This document shows, piece after piece, positions 34,289 to 42,635 of a stretch of DNA of 64,000 bases. The DNA is taken from contig NZ_CP141587.1 of the NCBI RefSeq assembly GCF_035593985.1, positions 620,001-684,000 on the forward strand, in the 5' to 3' direction. Below the pieces are notes generated by a model. It worked only from the letters and a program-made list of their open reading frames with translations. It made no database searches and was not told the origin of the DNA. The translations under genes were made by a program, and so were the position numbers. This stretch comes from Sphingomonas sp. LY29. GTDB lineage: Bacteria > Pseudomonadota > Alphaproteobacteria > Sphingomonadales > Sphingomonadaceae. The stretch's first letter is position 1. Each line of letters starts with the position of its first letter.

Positions 34289-36538
34289 TTACGGGTTCGG
34301 TTTCGCCACCGGTTCGAAGCGGTTCGACCGCGGGAAACCGTTCGGCGCGATCCGCCCGCTTGCTCCGCGGATCGCGCGCCACGGCGTCAGATCCTCCTCG
34401 GTCCGCACCCGCCCGGTCTCCCCGCCCAGCGGCCAGCTGATCCCCTCCGCCATCGCGAACGCGATCAGGTCGCTCAGCCCGCCGTCGCGATACCGCTGCA
34501 GCTGAACCCCCGACCCGCGCGCCAGCTCGGGCAGCTCGTCCAGCCGGAACACCAGCATCTTGCGGTTCTCGCCGATCACCGCGACCGCGTCGGCGCTTGC
34601 CGGCACCTTCTTCACCAGCGCGACGTTTGCCCCGCTGCGCAGGTTCATCAGCTGCTTGCCCTTGCGCGTCTCTGCCAGTACCGCTTCCCCGCTCGTCACG
34701 AAGCCGCGCCCGTCGCTCGACGCCGCCACCAGCCGCGTGTCGGGCTTGACCACCATCATCGCCACGATCTCGCGCTCGGCCTCCAGGTCGATCGTCAGCC
34801 GCACCGGCTCGCCGAAGCCGCGCCCCCCGGGCAGCTTGTCCCCGCCCAGCGTGAACACCCGCCCATTGTCCGCCGCGATCAGGATGCGGTCGGTGGTCTG
34901 CGCATGGATCGGCTTGCCCCACAGCTCGTCGCCCTCGCGGAACTTGAGCGTCTCATACTCGGCCGCGGCGAGATGCCCCTTCATCGCCCGGATCCAACCG
35001 CGCTGCGACAGGATCACCGTGATCGGCTCCTTCTCGATCATCTGGCTCCAGTCGAGCTCGCGCGCCGGCCCGCTTTCTTTCAGCGCCGTCCGCCGCTCGT
35101 CGTCGGCATAGGCCGCGCTCAGTCCCTCCAGGTCCTTCTTTAACCGGTTGCGCTGCTTGCGCGGGCTCTCCAGCAACGCCGCCAGCCCCTCGCGCTCCTT
35201 CGCGAGGCTCGCGCGCTCCTTGCCGATCTCAAACTCTTCCAGCCGCCGCAGCGAGCGCAGCCGCATGTTCAGGATCGCCTCCGCCTGCCGGTCGGTCAGC
35301 TTGAACTCGGCGATCATCACCGCTTTCGGCTCATCCTCGGTGCGGATGATCTCGATCACCCGGTCCAGGTTGAGGAACGCGACCAGAAACCCGTCGAGCA
35401 GCTCCAGCCGGTCGTCGATCTTCTCGATCCGCCGCGCGGAGCGCCGCACCAGCACCTCGATCTGGAACTCCAGCCACGCCAGCAGCACCTGCCGCAGGCT
35501 CATCACCCCCGGCGTCCGGTTCTTGTCGAGCACGTTCAGGTTGAGCGGGAAGCGCACCTCCAGCTCGGACAGTTTGAACAGGCTCTCCATCAGCAATTCG
35601 GGATCGACCGTCCGCGACCGCGGCTCCAGCACGATGCGCACCGTGGCGTCGCTCTCGTCGCGCACGTCGGCCAGGATCGGCAGCTTCTTCGTCGCGATCA
35701 AATCCGCGATCGCCTCGATCAGCTTGCCCTTCTGCACCCCATAGGGAATCTCGTGGACCAGCAGGTGCCAGCCCCCGCCCTTCTCGCGCTCGACCTCGAT
35801 CCGCGCGCGCAGGCGGAAGCTTCCCCGCCCGGTCGCATAGGCCTGCGCGATCGCCGCCGGGCTGTCGACCAGCACCCCGCCGGTCGGAAAGTCCGGCCCC
35901 CGCACGAAGTCCATCAGGTCGAGGTCGCTCGCCCCCGGATTGTCGATCAAATGCGTCGCCGCCTCGACCAGCTCGCCGACATGGTGCGGCGGGATCGACG
36001 TCGCCATCCCCACCGCGATCCCGCTCGCGCCGTTGGCGAGCAAATTGGGGAACAGCCCGGGGAACACCTCGGGCTCTTCTTCCTCGCCGTTATAGGTCGC
36101 GCGGTAATCGACCGTGCCTTCGTCCAGCCCGGCCATCAGCCGCGCCGCGGTCGCGGTCAGCCGCGCCTCGGTATAGCGATAGGCGGCGGCATTATCCCCG
36201 TCGATGTTGCCGAAGTTCCCCTGCCCGTCGACCAGCGGATAACGAAGCGCGAAATCCTGCGCCAGGCGCACCATCGCGTCATAGACCGACTGGTCGCCGT
36301 GCGGGTGATACTTGCCGATGACGTCGCCGACCACGCGCGCGCATTTCTTATAGGCTTGGCTCGGATCCAGCTTCAGCAAGCGCATCGCCCACAGCAGACG
36401 CCTGTGAACAGGCTTCAAGCCATCGCGAACATCCGGCAGCGACCGCGCGGTGATCGTCGAGAGGGCATAGACGAGGTAGCGTTCGCTCAAGGCAGCGTCG
36501 AACGGCGAATCGATGATCGAGGTGTCGTCAGGTTGCAT
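34289..36538 (-). CDS. parC: DNA topoisomerase IV subunit A
   Basis: A 749-aa GyrA/ParC-family subunit with the catalytic Tyr in [12 protein letters not shown] and the QRDR segment [16 protein letters not shown]. Its C-terminal beta-pinwheel is shorter than in GyrA and lacks a clear GyrA box, which favours ParC. With ParE it decatenates daughter chromosomes. ATG 36538 ([10 protein letters not shown]) overlaps the end of a startless upstream frame by 13 bases; no good Shine-Dalgarno is visible. Confidence 0.92.
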   Translation of the reverse strand: MQPDDTSIIDSPFDAALSERYLVYALSTITARSLPDVRDGLKPVHRRLLWAMRLLKLDPSQAYKKCARVVGDVIGKYHPHGDQSVYDAMVRLAQDFALRYPLVDGQGNFGNIDGDNAAAYRYTEARLTATAARLMAGLDEGTVDYRATYNGEEEEPEVFPGLFPNLLANGASGIAVGMATSIPPHHVGELVEAATHLIDNPGASDLDLMDFVRGPDFPTGGVLVDSPAAIAQAYATGRGSFRLRARIEVEREKGGGWHLLVHEIPYGVQKGKLIEAIADLIATKKLPILADVRDESDATVRIVLEPRSRTVDPELLMESLFKLSELEVRFPLNLNVLDKNRTPGVMSLRQVLLAWLEFQIEVLVRRSARRIEKIDDRLELLDGFLVAFLNLDRVIEIIRTEDEPKAVMIAEFKLTDRQAEAILNMRLRSLRRLEEFEIGKERASLAKEREGLAALLESPRKQRNRLKKDLEGLSAAYADDERRTALKESGPARELDWSQMIEKEPITVILSQRGWIRAMKGHLAAAEYETLKFREGDELWGKPIHAQTTDRILIAADNGRVFTLGGDKLPGGRGFGEPVRLTIDLEAEREIVAMMVVKPDTRLVAASSDGRGFVTSGEAVLAETRKGKQLMNLRSGANVALVKKVPASADAVAVIGENRKMLVFRLDELPELARGSGVQLQRYRDGGLSDLIAFAMAEGISWPLGGETGRVRTEEDLTPWRAIRGASGRIAPNGFPRSNRFEPVAKPNP

Positions 36539-36616
36539 GGACGTTGGCTAGCAGGCGGTCGGACAACGCGTCGAGGGTCAGCCGCTCGTCAATTGAAGCG
36601 CCATCGAAGGGCGGAG

Positions 36617-36663
36617 CCAGCCTAGAAGGTTCCGGCGACGCTTTAGCGTCGTTGGAAGGCTGG
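36617..36663. repeat. Long imperfect palindrome (REP-like hairpin)
   Basis: CCAGCC (36617-36622) pairs with GGCTGG (36658-36663), TTCC with GGAA, and CGACGC (36636-36641) with GCGTCG (36646-36651) around the loop TTTA. It lies inside the parC leader. A single copy was recognised in the window, so calling it a family repeat is inference. Confidence 0.5.
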
Positions 36664-36708
36664 CGGAGGGGTGTCGATGACCGAAAGGTCGGGAGATTCA
36701 GAGCTCAT
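36643..36708 (-). CDS. Possible leaderless 21-aa leader peptide before parC
   Basis: ATG 36708 to TAA 36643-36645 encodes MSSESPDLSVIDTPPPAFQRR. There is no Shine-Dalgarno, but a -35/-10 pair places transcription start within a few bases of the ATG, so translation would be leaderless. The stop codon falls in the loop of the 36617-36663 hairpin. It may be a leader peptide or chance. Confidence 0.3.
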   Translation of the reverse strand: MSSESPDLSVIDTPPPAFQRR

Positions 36709-36714
36709 GGGGTG

Positions 36715-36742
36715 GTGGTAGCGCGGGCGGCGAAAGGGTCAA
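36715..36742 (-). promoter_or_regulatory. Predicted sigma-70-type promoter for parC
   Basis: TTGACCC (36742-36736) and GCTACCAC (36722-36715) on the minus strand, 13 bases apart, closely follow the Caulobacter housekeeping consensus TTGACGS-N10-14-GCTANAWC. Six bases after the -10 comes an ATG (36708). Confidence 0.5.
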
Positions 36743-36949
36743 AGGGTCGTCATTCGACGACGCGAGATGACCACGCTTGCGACCGAACATCGCTCCTAGT
36801 TCATCAAGCGAATGTGATTTGTGTTTTCGGTGTCAACTTTGAAGGCTGGCATCGACGAATCCCGTTCTCTCTAGATTGCTCGAGGAGATGCTCGAACGGG
36901 CGCGCAACCTGCCCCGTCCCGAACCGCGGATCCGCTTCCTGTAGGACTA

Positions 36950-37028
36950 GCTTAAGTTCGCAAATCGGGCCTGAAAAAGCGCCTCACTCCACGAACTTTG
37001 TGAACTTAAGCGAAGGCCCTTTCAGGCC
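36950..37028. repeat. Two interleaved inverted repeats
   Basis: Arm 36950-36964 (GCTTAAGTTCGCAAA) is complementary to 36997-37011 with one G-T change. A second pair, 36968-36976 (GGCCTGAAA) and 37020-37028, crosses the first, so the two cannot form together. The right arm covers the stop codon of the 27-codon ORF. It could be a terminator/antiterminator or the end of a lost mobile element. Confidence 0.5.
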
Positions 37029-37105
37029 AGCGCCGGCGCCGCGACCGCCAGGCTAAGCATCGACAGGCTGGCCAGCACGGACAGGCCAAGGATCTTGAGG
37101 GACAT
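37022..37105 (-). CDS. 27-aa ORF that is only a signal peptide
   Basis: ATG 37105 follows an excellent AAAGGAG and encodes MSLKILGLSVLASLSMLSLA then VAAPALA before TGA. This has the n-, h- and c-regions of a Sec signal peptide with an ALA cleavage site at the very end, and no mature protein. Either it is a truncated exported protein, with the downstream part lost at the inverted-repeat junction, or a small membrane peptide. Confidence 0.5.
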   Translation of the reverse strand: MSLKILGLSVLASLSMLSLAVAAPALA

Positions 37106-37322
37106 GATCGGGCTCCTTTCACGAACGGCGTTGGGGGTGCGCGACGCCCGTCGGGGTCGGGATGTCAGGGGTCTTCCCCGCCGGACGCCGCCCCTTGTCC
37201 ATGCACGGCTTTGCCGATCGCCACACGCGCCCCTCGACGGACCGCGCGTCGTCATCGCCCAATGAGTCGCTTTTCCGACAAACGGCGCGCCCGCCCCGAC
37301 CAGCGGCCGAAGCGATGACGCG

Positions 37323-38639
37323 TCAGATTCCCGCCCCGGCCTCCGCGTCCGCGTCGGGTCTCCGCTCGCCCCGCGATACGCCCCCCGTCACCGCCACGTC
37401 CATCGTCACATTGCCCACCGTGCGGAAGATGTCGGGGATCGTCTCGACCGCGACCAGGATCGCCAGCGGCTCGATCGGCAGCCCCATCGCGATCGAGATC
37501 GGCGCGATCGAGGTGATGAAACTCAACTGCCCCGGCAGGCTCACCGCGCCATAGGTCGTCGTCGCCGCGACCACGATCCCCGCGATGATCGCGGTCACGC
37601 TCAACTCGATGCCCAGCCAGTGCGCGACATAGATCGCCACCGCGATGTTCATCGCCGGCCCGGTCGGGCGGAACAGCGCCACCGCCATCGGCAGCGTGAT
37701 GTCGGTCGACCGTTCCTTCACGCCCAGCGTCTTCGCCGCGACGATCATCGCCGGCAGGCTGGCCAGGCTCGACTGGGTCGAGATCGCGACCGCCTGTGGC
37801 GGCAGCATTGCCCGCGCGAACTGGCTCAGTCGGAAGCGCCCGATCCCGATCGCGATCAGGTACGCCATCGCGATCACCGCGATCCCGACCAGCGATACGA
37901 TAATTACATAATGCAGCACCGCCCCGAACGCCGCCGCGCCCGCGCCCGCGCCGACCGCGAACGCCAGCGCGAACACGCCGATCGGCGCGATCCACAATAC
38001 CCAGCCGATCACCACCAGCAGCGCATCGGCCACCGCCGCGAAGAACTCGCCCAGCAACCGCCGCCGCGCCGGCGCCAGCTTGGTAATCGCAAAGGCGAAC
38101 AGCAGCGAAAATGTCACCAGCCCAAGGATCGCCCCGTCCGCCGCCGCAGTGACGACGTTGCTGGGAATGAAGCTGCGCAGCAGGTCGGTCGCCTTGGGCA
38201 CCGCGCCCTGCGCCGCGCTGCTGTCGACGCTCGCCAGCCCCGCGCGCAATGCCTCAGCCGCGTCCGCCGGCAATGGCGCGACGTCGAGCAGCAGCGGCGT
38301 CAGCAGCGCGCCGAAGATCGCCGACGCGGTCAGGATGACGACGAACCAGATCAGCGACCGCCGCGCGATCCCGCCCGCCTCGGCATGCTCCGCCCCCGCG
38401 ACGATCCCGGTCACCAGCAGCGCCACGATCAGCGGGACCACCGTCATCTTCAGCGCGTCGAGCCACATCCCGCCGATGGTCGACGCCGCCTGCACCGCCG
38501 GCTCGCGCCAGCCGTCGCCGCTGCCCGCGGTCAGCGCACCCAGCGCCAGCCCGACGATCAGCGCGACAAGGATCCGCCACGTCGCGGCGCCGCTCAGCAC
38601 GGGGGCGGCGGACTTTGTTGCCGTGGGGTGGTCGGTCAT
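37323..38639 (-). CDS. Dicarboxylate/amino acid:cation symporter (DAACS family)
   Basis: A 438-aa protein with the family architecture: eight TM helices and re-entrant hairpins, the Ser-rich STQSSLASLP hairpin-1 tip, and VPLIVALLVTGIV. The canonical NMDGT motif of the substrate site is replaced by AMNIAVAIY, so the substrate probably differs from C4-dicarboxylate or glutamate. It uses Na+ or H+ gradients at the inner membrane. The C-terminus is charged (RGERRPDADAEAGAGI). Confidence 0.85.
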   Translation of the reverse strand: MTDHPTATKSAAPVLSGAATWRILVALIVGLALGALTAGSGDGWREPAVQAASTIGGMWLDALKMTVVPLIVALLVTGIVAGAEHAEAGGIARRSLIWFVVILTASAIFGALLTPLLLDVAPLPADAAEALRAGLASVDSSAAQGAVPKATDLLRSFIPSNVVTAAADGAILGLVTFSLLFAFAITKLAPARRRLLGEFFAAVADALLVVIGWVLWIAPIGVFALAFAVGAGAGAAAFGAVLHYVIIVSLVGIAVIAMAYLIAIGIGRFRLSQFARAMLPPQAVAISTQSSLASLPAMIVAAKTLGVKERSTDITLPMAVALFRPTGPAMNIAVAIYVAHWLGIELSVTAIIAGIVVAATTTYGAVSLPGQLSFITSIAPISIAMGLPIEPLAILVAVETIPDIFRTVGNVTMDVAVTGGVSRGERRPDADAEAGAGI

Positions 38640-38722
38640 GCAGGTCGTTCCTTGGAAGCCGGGCCGACCATCATGGTGCGCCCGCGAAGGAACGACAAGC
38701 GGCCTGCGCGCATTGCATACGT

Positions 38723-38962
38723 ATGGCCTTCACCCAACTCGACCCGCCCGTCCCCATGCACGTCGTCGATCGCGGCCCCGGCTATGCGATCGCGGTGATC
38801 GATTATGGACAGGAATTCGACCTGCTGTGGGTCGTCGGAATGGACGACGGCGGCGAAGTCTGGTGCGTCCCGAACCCGCAGGTCAGGCTTCAGGCCAATT
38901 TCTCCATGGGGCGGTCGAAAAAGGTCCCGCCCTCCCCGCGCATCGCCGCGGTCGGCGCGTGA
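38723..38962 (+). CDS. Small conserved hypothetical protein
   Basis: A 79-aa soluble protein starting MAFTQLDPPVPMHVVDRG and containing GYAIAVIDYGQEFDLLWVV. It is beta-rich; the sequence is regular enough to be a real gene, with family unknown to me. It is divergent from the DAACS gene (83-base gap) and ends 3 bases from the convergent TonB-C gene. Confidence 0.65.
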   Translation: MAFTQLDPPVPMHVVDRGPGYAIAVIDYGQEFDLLWVVGMDDGGEVWCVPNPQVRLQANFSMGRSKKVPPSPRIAAVGA

Positions 38963-38965
38963 AGG

Positions 38966-39754
38966 CTAGCGAAGCTTCCAGCTGACGGCCTGGCTCACCA
39001 CGCTTCGGATCGGCTTCCCGTCGCTTCCCTTGGCGGGCGTGAACTTCGCGCGCTCCTTCAGGATCCAACAGGTCTGCGCGTCGAGCGTCGGGATGCCGCT
39101 GGTCACCTCCACCATGCAATCCTGGACTGCACCCTTCTCGTCCACCATCATGACGACCGCCGTCCGGCCTTCCTCGCGGCCCCGTAGCGCCTGCGCAGGA
39201 TAGTCGAACGAACTGAAGAAATTGCCGAGGTTGGTGAGTGCCTGCGGCCGGGTTGATCCGGCGGGCATGTCGACGTTCCAATGTTGCCGGAGGTTGGTGC
39301 GACACGCAGCGAGCGCTTTCTTCACCGCATCGAGGGTACCGGTCGACAAGGACAGGTCGCCCTTTCCGGCCCACGTGATGCGATCGCCCGCGGTCAAGGC
39401 GTTTGCCTGCGCCCCACTGAGGATGATCGAACGCATGAAGCGGCCCTCGACGCCGTAGCGAAGCTCGCTCGCTTCAATCGGGGCGCCGGTGCCGAAGGAA
39501 AGGCTTGCCGGCATCTGGACGGCGCGCGCGCTCGGGCCCTTTCGCGCGACAAGCAACTGCATGACGTCGCTGGTCGGCGATGGTTTGAGAACCAGCAACA
39601 GTGGAGATTTCTTGTCGCCAAATTCGCGGCCCGCGACGCATTGCGCATCGTCATAGTCGACCTGCCACTTGCCGATCGGCGCGAGCGGGGCGGGTGCGGC
39701 CAAGGCCGGGACGGAACTGAGCGCCGCGACGGCGCCGACGAGAAAGCGAACCAT
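38966..39754 (-). CDS. Secreted TonB C-terminal-domain protein
   Basis: A 262-aa protein with a cleavable signal peptide (cleavage near ALA-AP, residue 20), a middle domain of unknown type, and a C-terminal TonB domain (FDYPAQALRGREEGRTAVVMMVDEKG, KERAKFTPAKGSDGKP). It lacks the uncleaved N-terminal anchor and proline-rich arm of a working TonB, so it is probably a periplasmic protein that borrows the fold. ATG 39754 (MVRFLVGAVAAL) was preferred over an upstream start without signal. Confidence 0.8.
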   Translation of the reverse strand: MVRFLVGAVAALSSVPALAAPAPLAPIGKWQVDYDDAQCVAGREFGDKKSPLLLVLKPSPTSDVMQLLVARKGPSARAVQMPASLSFGTGAPIEASELRYGVEGRFMRSIILSGAQANALTAGDRITWAGKGDLSLSTGTLDAVKKALAACRTNLRQHWNVDMPAGSTRPQALTNLGNFFSSFDYPAQALRGREEGRTAVVMMVDEKGAVQDCMVEVTSGIPTLDAQTCWILKERAKFTPAKGSDGKPIRSVVSQAVSWKLR

Positions 39755-39913
39755 GGCCGGATGATGCCGACGACAATTCGGTTGGGCAACCCCCACTCGA
39801 TCCGTCGCATCCGGGGGGCGCTCGCCGCGATTTTCATTCGCCGTGGCATCGACCTGCGACCCCATGCGTTGAGCGAGCAGACGAACAAACATTCCCAGCA
39901 AGAAAGAATTCAC

Positions 39914-40375
39914 ATGACCGAGACCAGTCACGACATTCGCACGCTCAATAGCCTGATCGCCACCACGATCGACAGCGTCGACGGATATCGCACGTCAGCC
40001 GAAGCGGTCGAGAACACCCGCTTCGCCGACCTGTTCACCGCCCGCGCGGGCGAGCGCTCGTCGGTTGCCGAGCAGCTTCGCAACGAAGTGCGCAAGCTTG
40101 GCGGCAACCCCGAAGACGATGGCACCGTCCTCGCCAGCGCGCATCGCGGCTTTCTCAATCTGAAGGCGGCGGTGGTCGATCGCGACGACAAGGCGATCGT
40201 CAACGAGGTCGAGCGCGGCGAAGACCATATCAAGGCGAAGTATGAGGAAGCGCTGCAGGACAACGACCTGTCGCCGTCGACTCGCAGCCTGATCGAGGCC
40301 TCGTTCGCATCGGTGAAGAGCGGCCATGACGAGATGAGTCAGCTCAAGCACAGCCTCGAAGCGCAGGGGAACTAA
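39914..40375 (+). CDS. DUF2383/PA2169-family four-helix-bundle protein
   Basis: This 153-aa protein matches the ferritin-like DUF2383 (PA2169) family: SHDIRTLNSLIATTIDSVDGYRTSAE, then charged amphipathic helices with GEDHIKAKYEEAL. These proteins are stress-associated with no proven reaction. AAGAAAG precedes ATG 39914. The DUF3597 gene begins 3 bases downstream, a pairing I expect in alphaproteobacteria. Confidence 0.85.
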   Translation: MTETSHDIRTLNSLIATTIDSVDGYRTSAEAVENTRFADLFTARAGERSSVAEQLRNEVRKLGGNPEDDGTVLASAHRGFLNLKAAVVDRDDKAIVNEVERGEDHIKAKYEEALQDNDLSPSTRSLIEASFASVKSGHDEMSQLKHSLEAQGN

Positions 40376-40378
40376 GCC

Positions 40379-40807
40379 ATGAGCATCTTCGGCAAAATCA
40401 AGGACGCCATCTTTGGCAAGAAGGCCGCGCCCGCCCCGCAAGAACGTCCGCAGATCCCCGCGGGCATGGACGGCGGACCGCCGATCGGCGGCACCACCGG
40501 GACCGCGACGGCTCAGCCTGCGCCGGCTCCGGCCCCCGCCGGCCAGCAGGTCGACGTCGTCCAGACGCTCGACCAGATCGCGGCGTCGAAGGGCAATCCG
40601 GACCTCAACTACACCACGTCGATCGTCGACCTGATGAAGTTGCTCGACATGGATTCCAGCCTCGACAACCGAAAGGAGCTGGCGACCGAGCTGGGCTATA
40701 CCGGCGACAAGGACGGCAGCGCGGAAATGAACATCTGGCTGCAGAAGGAAGTGATGCGTCAGCTGGCAGCGAACGGCGGCAAGGTCCCGTCGAACCTGAC
40801 CGACTGA
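40379..40807 (+). CDS. DUF3597 domain protein
   Basis: The 142-aa protein has an N-terminal FGKIKDAIFGKK amphipathic segment, an Ala/Pro-rich linker (about 18-58), and a C-terminal DUF3597 domain (LNYTTSIVDLMKLLDMDSSLDNRKELATELGY), similar in fold to LysM-like small domains. It is probably cotranscribed with the DUF2383 gene, ending in a strong terminator. Confidence 0.88.
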   Translation: MSIFGKIKDAIFGKKAAPAPQERPQIPAGMDGGPPIGGTTGTATAQPAPAPAPAGQQVDVVQTLDQIAASKGNPDLNYTTSIVDLMKLLDMDSSLDNRKELATELGYTGDKDGSAEMNIWLQKEVMRQLAANGGKVPSNLTD

Positions 40808-40824
40808 TCATCGACCGATGACAG

Positions 40825-40860
40825 AAAGGGGCGGTGGCCGAGGTGGCCGCCGCCCCTTTT
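40825..40860 (+). terminator. Strong intrinsic terminator after DUF3597
   Basis: A 15-bp stem (40825-40839 with 40845-40859, one G-T pair) with a five-base loop is followed by T residues to 40860. The A-run at the left base also makes it usable for the convergent lipase gene. Confidence 0.85.
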
Positions 40861-40863
40861 GCG

Positions 40864-41991
40864 TCAGGCGCCCGAGCAGTTGCGCGGCGCGGGCCGGCCG
40901 GCGAAGCGGTCACCGATCCACGCCAGCGTCTGCGCCGCACTGTCCTTCGCACTTGTCGCATGACCGCCGGCACCGTTGATCGACGCGAACGTGAGCCGGG
41001 CGCCGGACTGACACAGCGCGCGCGCATGCGACCGGGTGACCGCAGGTGCGACGAGGTCGTCGGCAGGATTCTGGCCGATCCACAGCGGCACACCGAAATT
41101 GGCCCGGGTCGGACTGTTGGCGCGGGCGAGCTGCGACCACGGCTGGCGCGTGCCGAGATCGACGTTGCGAAGGTTGCGCTGCAGGACGAGGATGCCCGCG
41201 ATCGTCGACAGTCGGGGCTTCGTCTCAAGCGAGATGCAATTATTCTCCGCGAGCCGCGTGATCAGGCCACGCGTCTGCGGCCCGCCGAGGGTAGCTAGGC
41301 TAGCGCCATAATGGTTCGCCCAGCTGTGCCCGATGAAAGCGGTGAACAACGTCCGTACGTTGCGGTTGAGGCTCTGGCGTAAATTCTGGATCAAGTCCGT
41401 CGGTGGTGCCGCCGCCGCCGCGCCGACCAGCGTGACGTCGTTGGCATAGTTGCGCGCTACCTGAGCGGTCCATAGCGCCGCATGGCCGCCCTGGCTTTCG
41501 CCCCATACCGCATAGCGCCGCCCCGCCGCCGCGCCCTGGATCGAGCGCGACGCGCGCACCGCGTCGATCGTCGAACGAGCGCTGTCGACCCCGACGAGGA
41601 AGGGATGGACGCCGTTGCTACCCAGACCGGGGTAGTCCGGCGCGACCACGACGTAACCCTGACGCACCGCGTCGAGTGCCGGAGTGACGTTCCAGAAATT
41701 GGCGCTAAGCGACGGCGCGCACCGGCTGGCCACACCCCACGTGCCGTGCGTCCAGGCCAGGACGTTGCGGGGATTGCGCGGAATGGCCTCACGCGGCGCG
41801 ACGACCATGCCCGTCACCTGCCGCGGCTGCCCCTTCCCCGTGCTCGTCGAGTAACTGATCCTCCACGCCTGCATGCCGGCGGGGGTCGATTGGACGGGCG
41901 TGGCAGAGATCAACTGCCCAGCACGCTGGGCGTGGGCGGCGGAGGGGACGGCCAGCGTTGCGGCCATGATCAAGGAAGTCACCACGCGCAT
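40864..41991 (-). CDS. Secreted alpha/beta hydrolase of the LIP-type secretory lipase family
   Basis: The 375-aa protein has a signal peptide (cleavage after AHA, about residue 21), and nucleophile elbow GESQGG (Ser166). Other landmarks are VLAWTHGTWG (oxyanion region), PDYPGLG, an Asp in NPADDLV and a His in GAGGHATS. This order fits the triacylglycerol lipase/secretory lipase (LIP) family. It is probably periplasmic or extracellular, and esterase activity on lipids is expected. ATG 41991 (MRVVTSLIMA) begins the signal. Confidence 0.85.
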   Translation of the reverse strand: MRVVTSLIMAATLAVPSAAHAQRAGQLISATPVQSTPAGMQAWRISYSTSTGKGQPRQVTGMVVAPREAIPRNPRNVLAWTHGTWGVASRCAPSLSANFWNVTPALDAVRQGYVVVAPDYPGLGSNGVHPFLVGVDSARSTIDAVRASRSIQGAAAGRRYAVWGESQGGHAALWTAQVARNYANDVTLVGAAAAAPPTDLIQNLRQSLNRNVRTLFTAFIGHSWANHYGASLATLGGPQTRGLITRLAENNCISLETKPRLSTIAGILVLQRNLRNVDLGTRQPWSQLARANSPTRANFGVPLWIGQNPADDLVAPAVTRSHARALCQSGARLTFASINGAGGHATSAKDSAAQTLAWIGDRFAGRPAPRNCSGA

Positions 41992-42111
41992 TCGACTTGC
42001 TCCTCGCGACGGACGGTGGCGACAGCGTATCAGCAAAAGCGGGGAAACATAGCGGGAGGCGATCGCCTCAACCGAAACCGGGGGGCGGAGCCTGCGGGGC
42101 CACAACGAGAA

Positions 42112-42141
42112 ATGGGGGCCGGCATTGCTGCCAGCCCCCAT
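42112..42141. terminator. Strong hairpin in the lipase-helicase intergenic region
   Basis: ATGGGGGC (42112-42119) pairs with GCCCCCAT (42134-42141), and GGCA with TGCC inside, around the loop TTGC with one C-A mismatch. There is no T-tract on either strand. The owning transcript is unknown. Confidence 0.45.
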
Positions 42142-42216
42142 CTGCGCCGAGCGAAGGATATGCCGGTGTTCGTCAGCTTGACCGACCCGAAGGTCTTTCC
42201 GCTCCTCGATCCTGGC

Positions 42217-42408
42217 TCACCAGCTCAGGCGTCGCGTCCGAACATGGATCCCAATCCGAAGACGGGTTCCTTGCCTTTCGCGGCCCTTCTTGGACCAATC
42301 CCCTTTCGCGTGCCTGCGTCCCGAGGGACACCGCTTTCGCGCTAGAAAGACTGGCTCTTCCGGCGCCTCTTCCGGTTGGTCCGACTTGGAACCGAAGTTC
42401 CTCCTCAT
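42217..42408 (-). CDS. Doubtful small basic ORF
   Basis: MRRNFGSKSDQPEEAPEEPV begins a 63-aa basic protein. No Shine-Dalgarno is seen. A one-base shift at a GGGG run would instead give a tail ending KEPVFGLGSMFGRDA. Either non-coding or a frameshifted small gene. Confidence 0.2.
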   Translation of the reverse strand: MRRNFGSKSDQPEEAPEEPVFLARKRCPSGRRHAKGDWSKKGRERQGTRLRIGIHVRTRRLSW

Positions 42409-42557
42409 CGCCATCCGGTGGAGATCGGACCTTCAGCCCATCCTCAACTTCTGGTCGTTGCCGACTTTCCGAAGAGGCTGGGACATCCGTCCCGATCACC
42501 CATTCCTTATGAACCTCGATCCGAGTCGCTCAAAGCGGAAAAAGCATCGCTTTGCCT

Positions 42558-42566
42558 GTGGATAAC
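42558..42566 (-). promoter_or_regulatory. Consensus DnaA box
   Basis: TGTGGATAA on the plus strand is the exact complement of the DnaA box TTATCCACA. It is a single perfect copy, 70 bases before the helicase start. It could be part of an origin or a DnaA-controlled promoter, or be chance. Confidence 0.45.
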
Positions 42567-42635
42567 GGGGATAGTGCGCATAAGTCCGCGATATCGACGG
42601 TTGCCCTTCTGTTCCGCGGTGCCTACCTCGCTTCG

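Larger units (their letters stand above)
36539..37021. other. Non-coding patchwork upstream of parC
   Basis: This 483-base stretch has no normal gene. It holds a Caulobacter-type promoter pointing to parC (36715-36742), a leaderless 21-codon ORF (36643-36708), a long hairpin (36617-36663), an AT-richer section around 36780-36870, and large inverted repeats (36950-37028). On the plus strand a short frame ending at TAG 36942-36944 (LLEEMLERARNLPRPEPRIRFL) looks like the C-terminus of a lost protein. Confidence 0.45.
41992..42635. other. 644-base intergenic region with DnaA box and hairpins
   Basis: This lies between divergent lipase and helicase genes. It contains a strong hairpin (42112-42141), a direct repeat CTCTTCCGG (42355-42363, 42367-42375), inverted repeats GGACCAA/TTGGTCC (42292-42298, 42376-42382) and GGAAC/GTTCC (42388-42401), and a consensus DnaA box (42558-42566). 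A weak 64-codon basic ORF on the minus strand (42217-42408) has no RBS. Confidence 0.5.
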
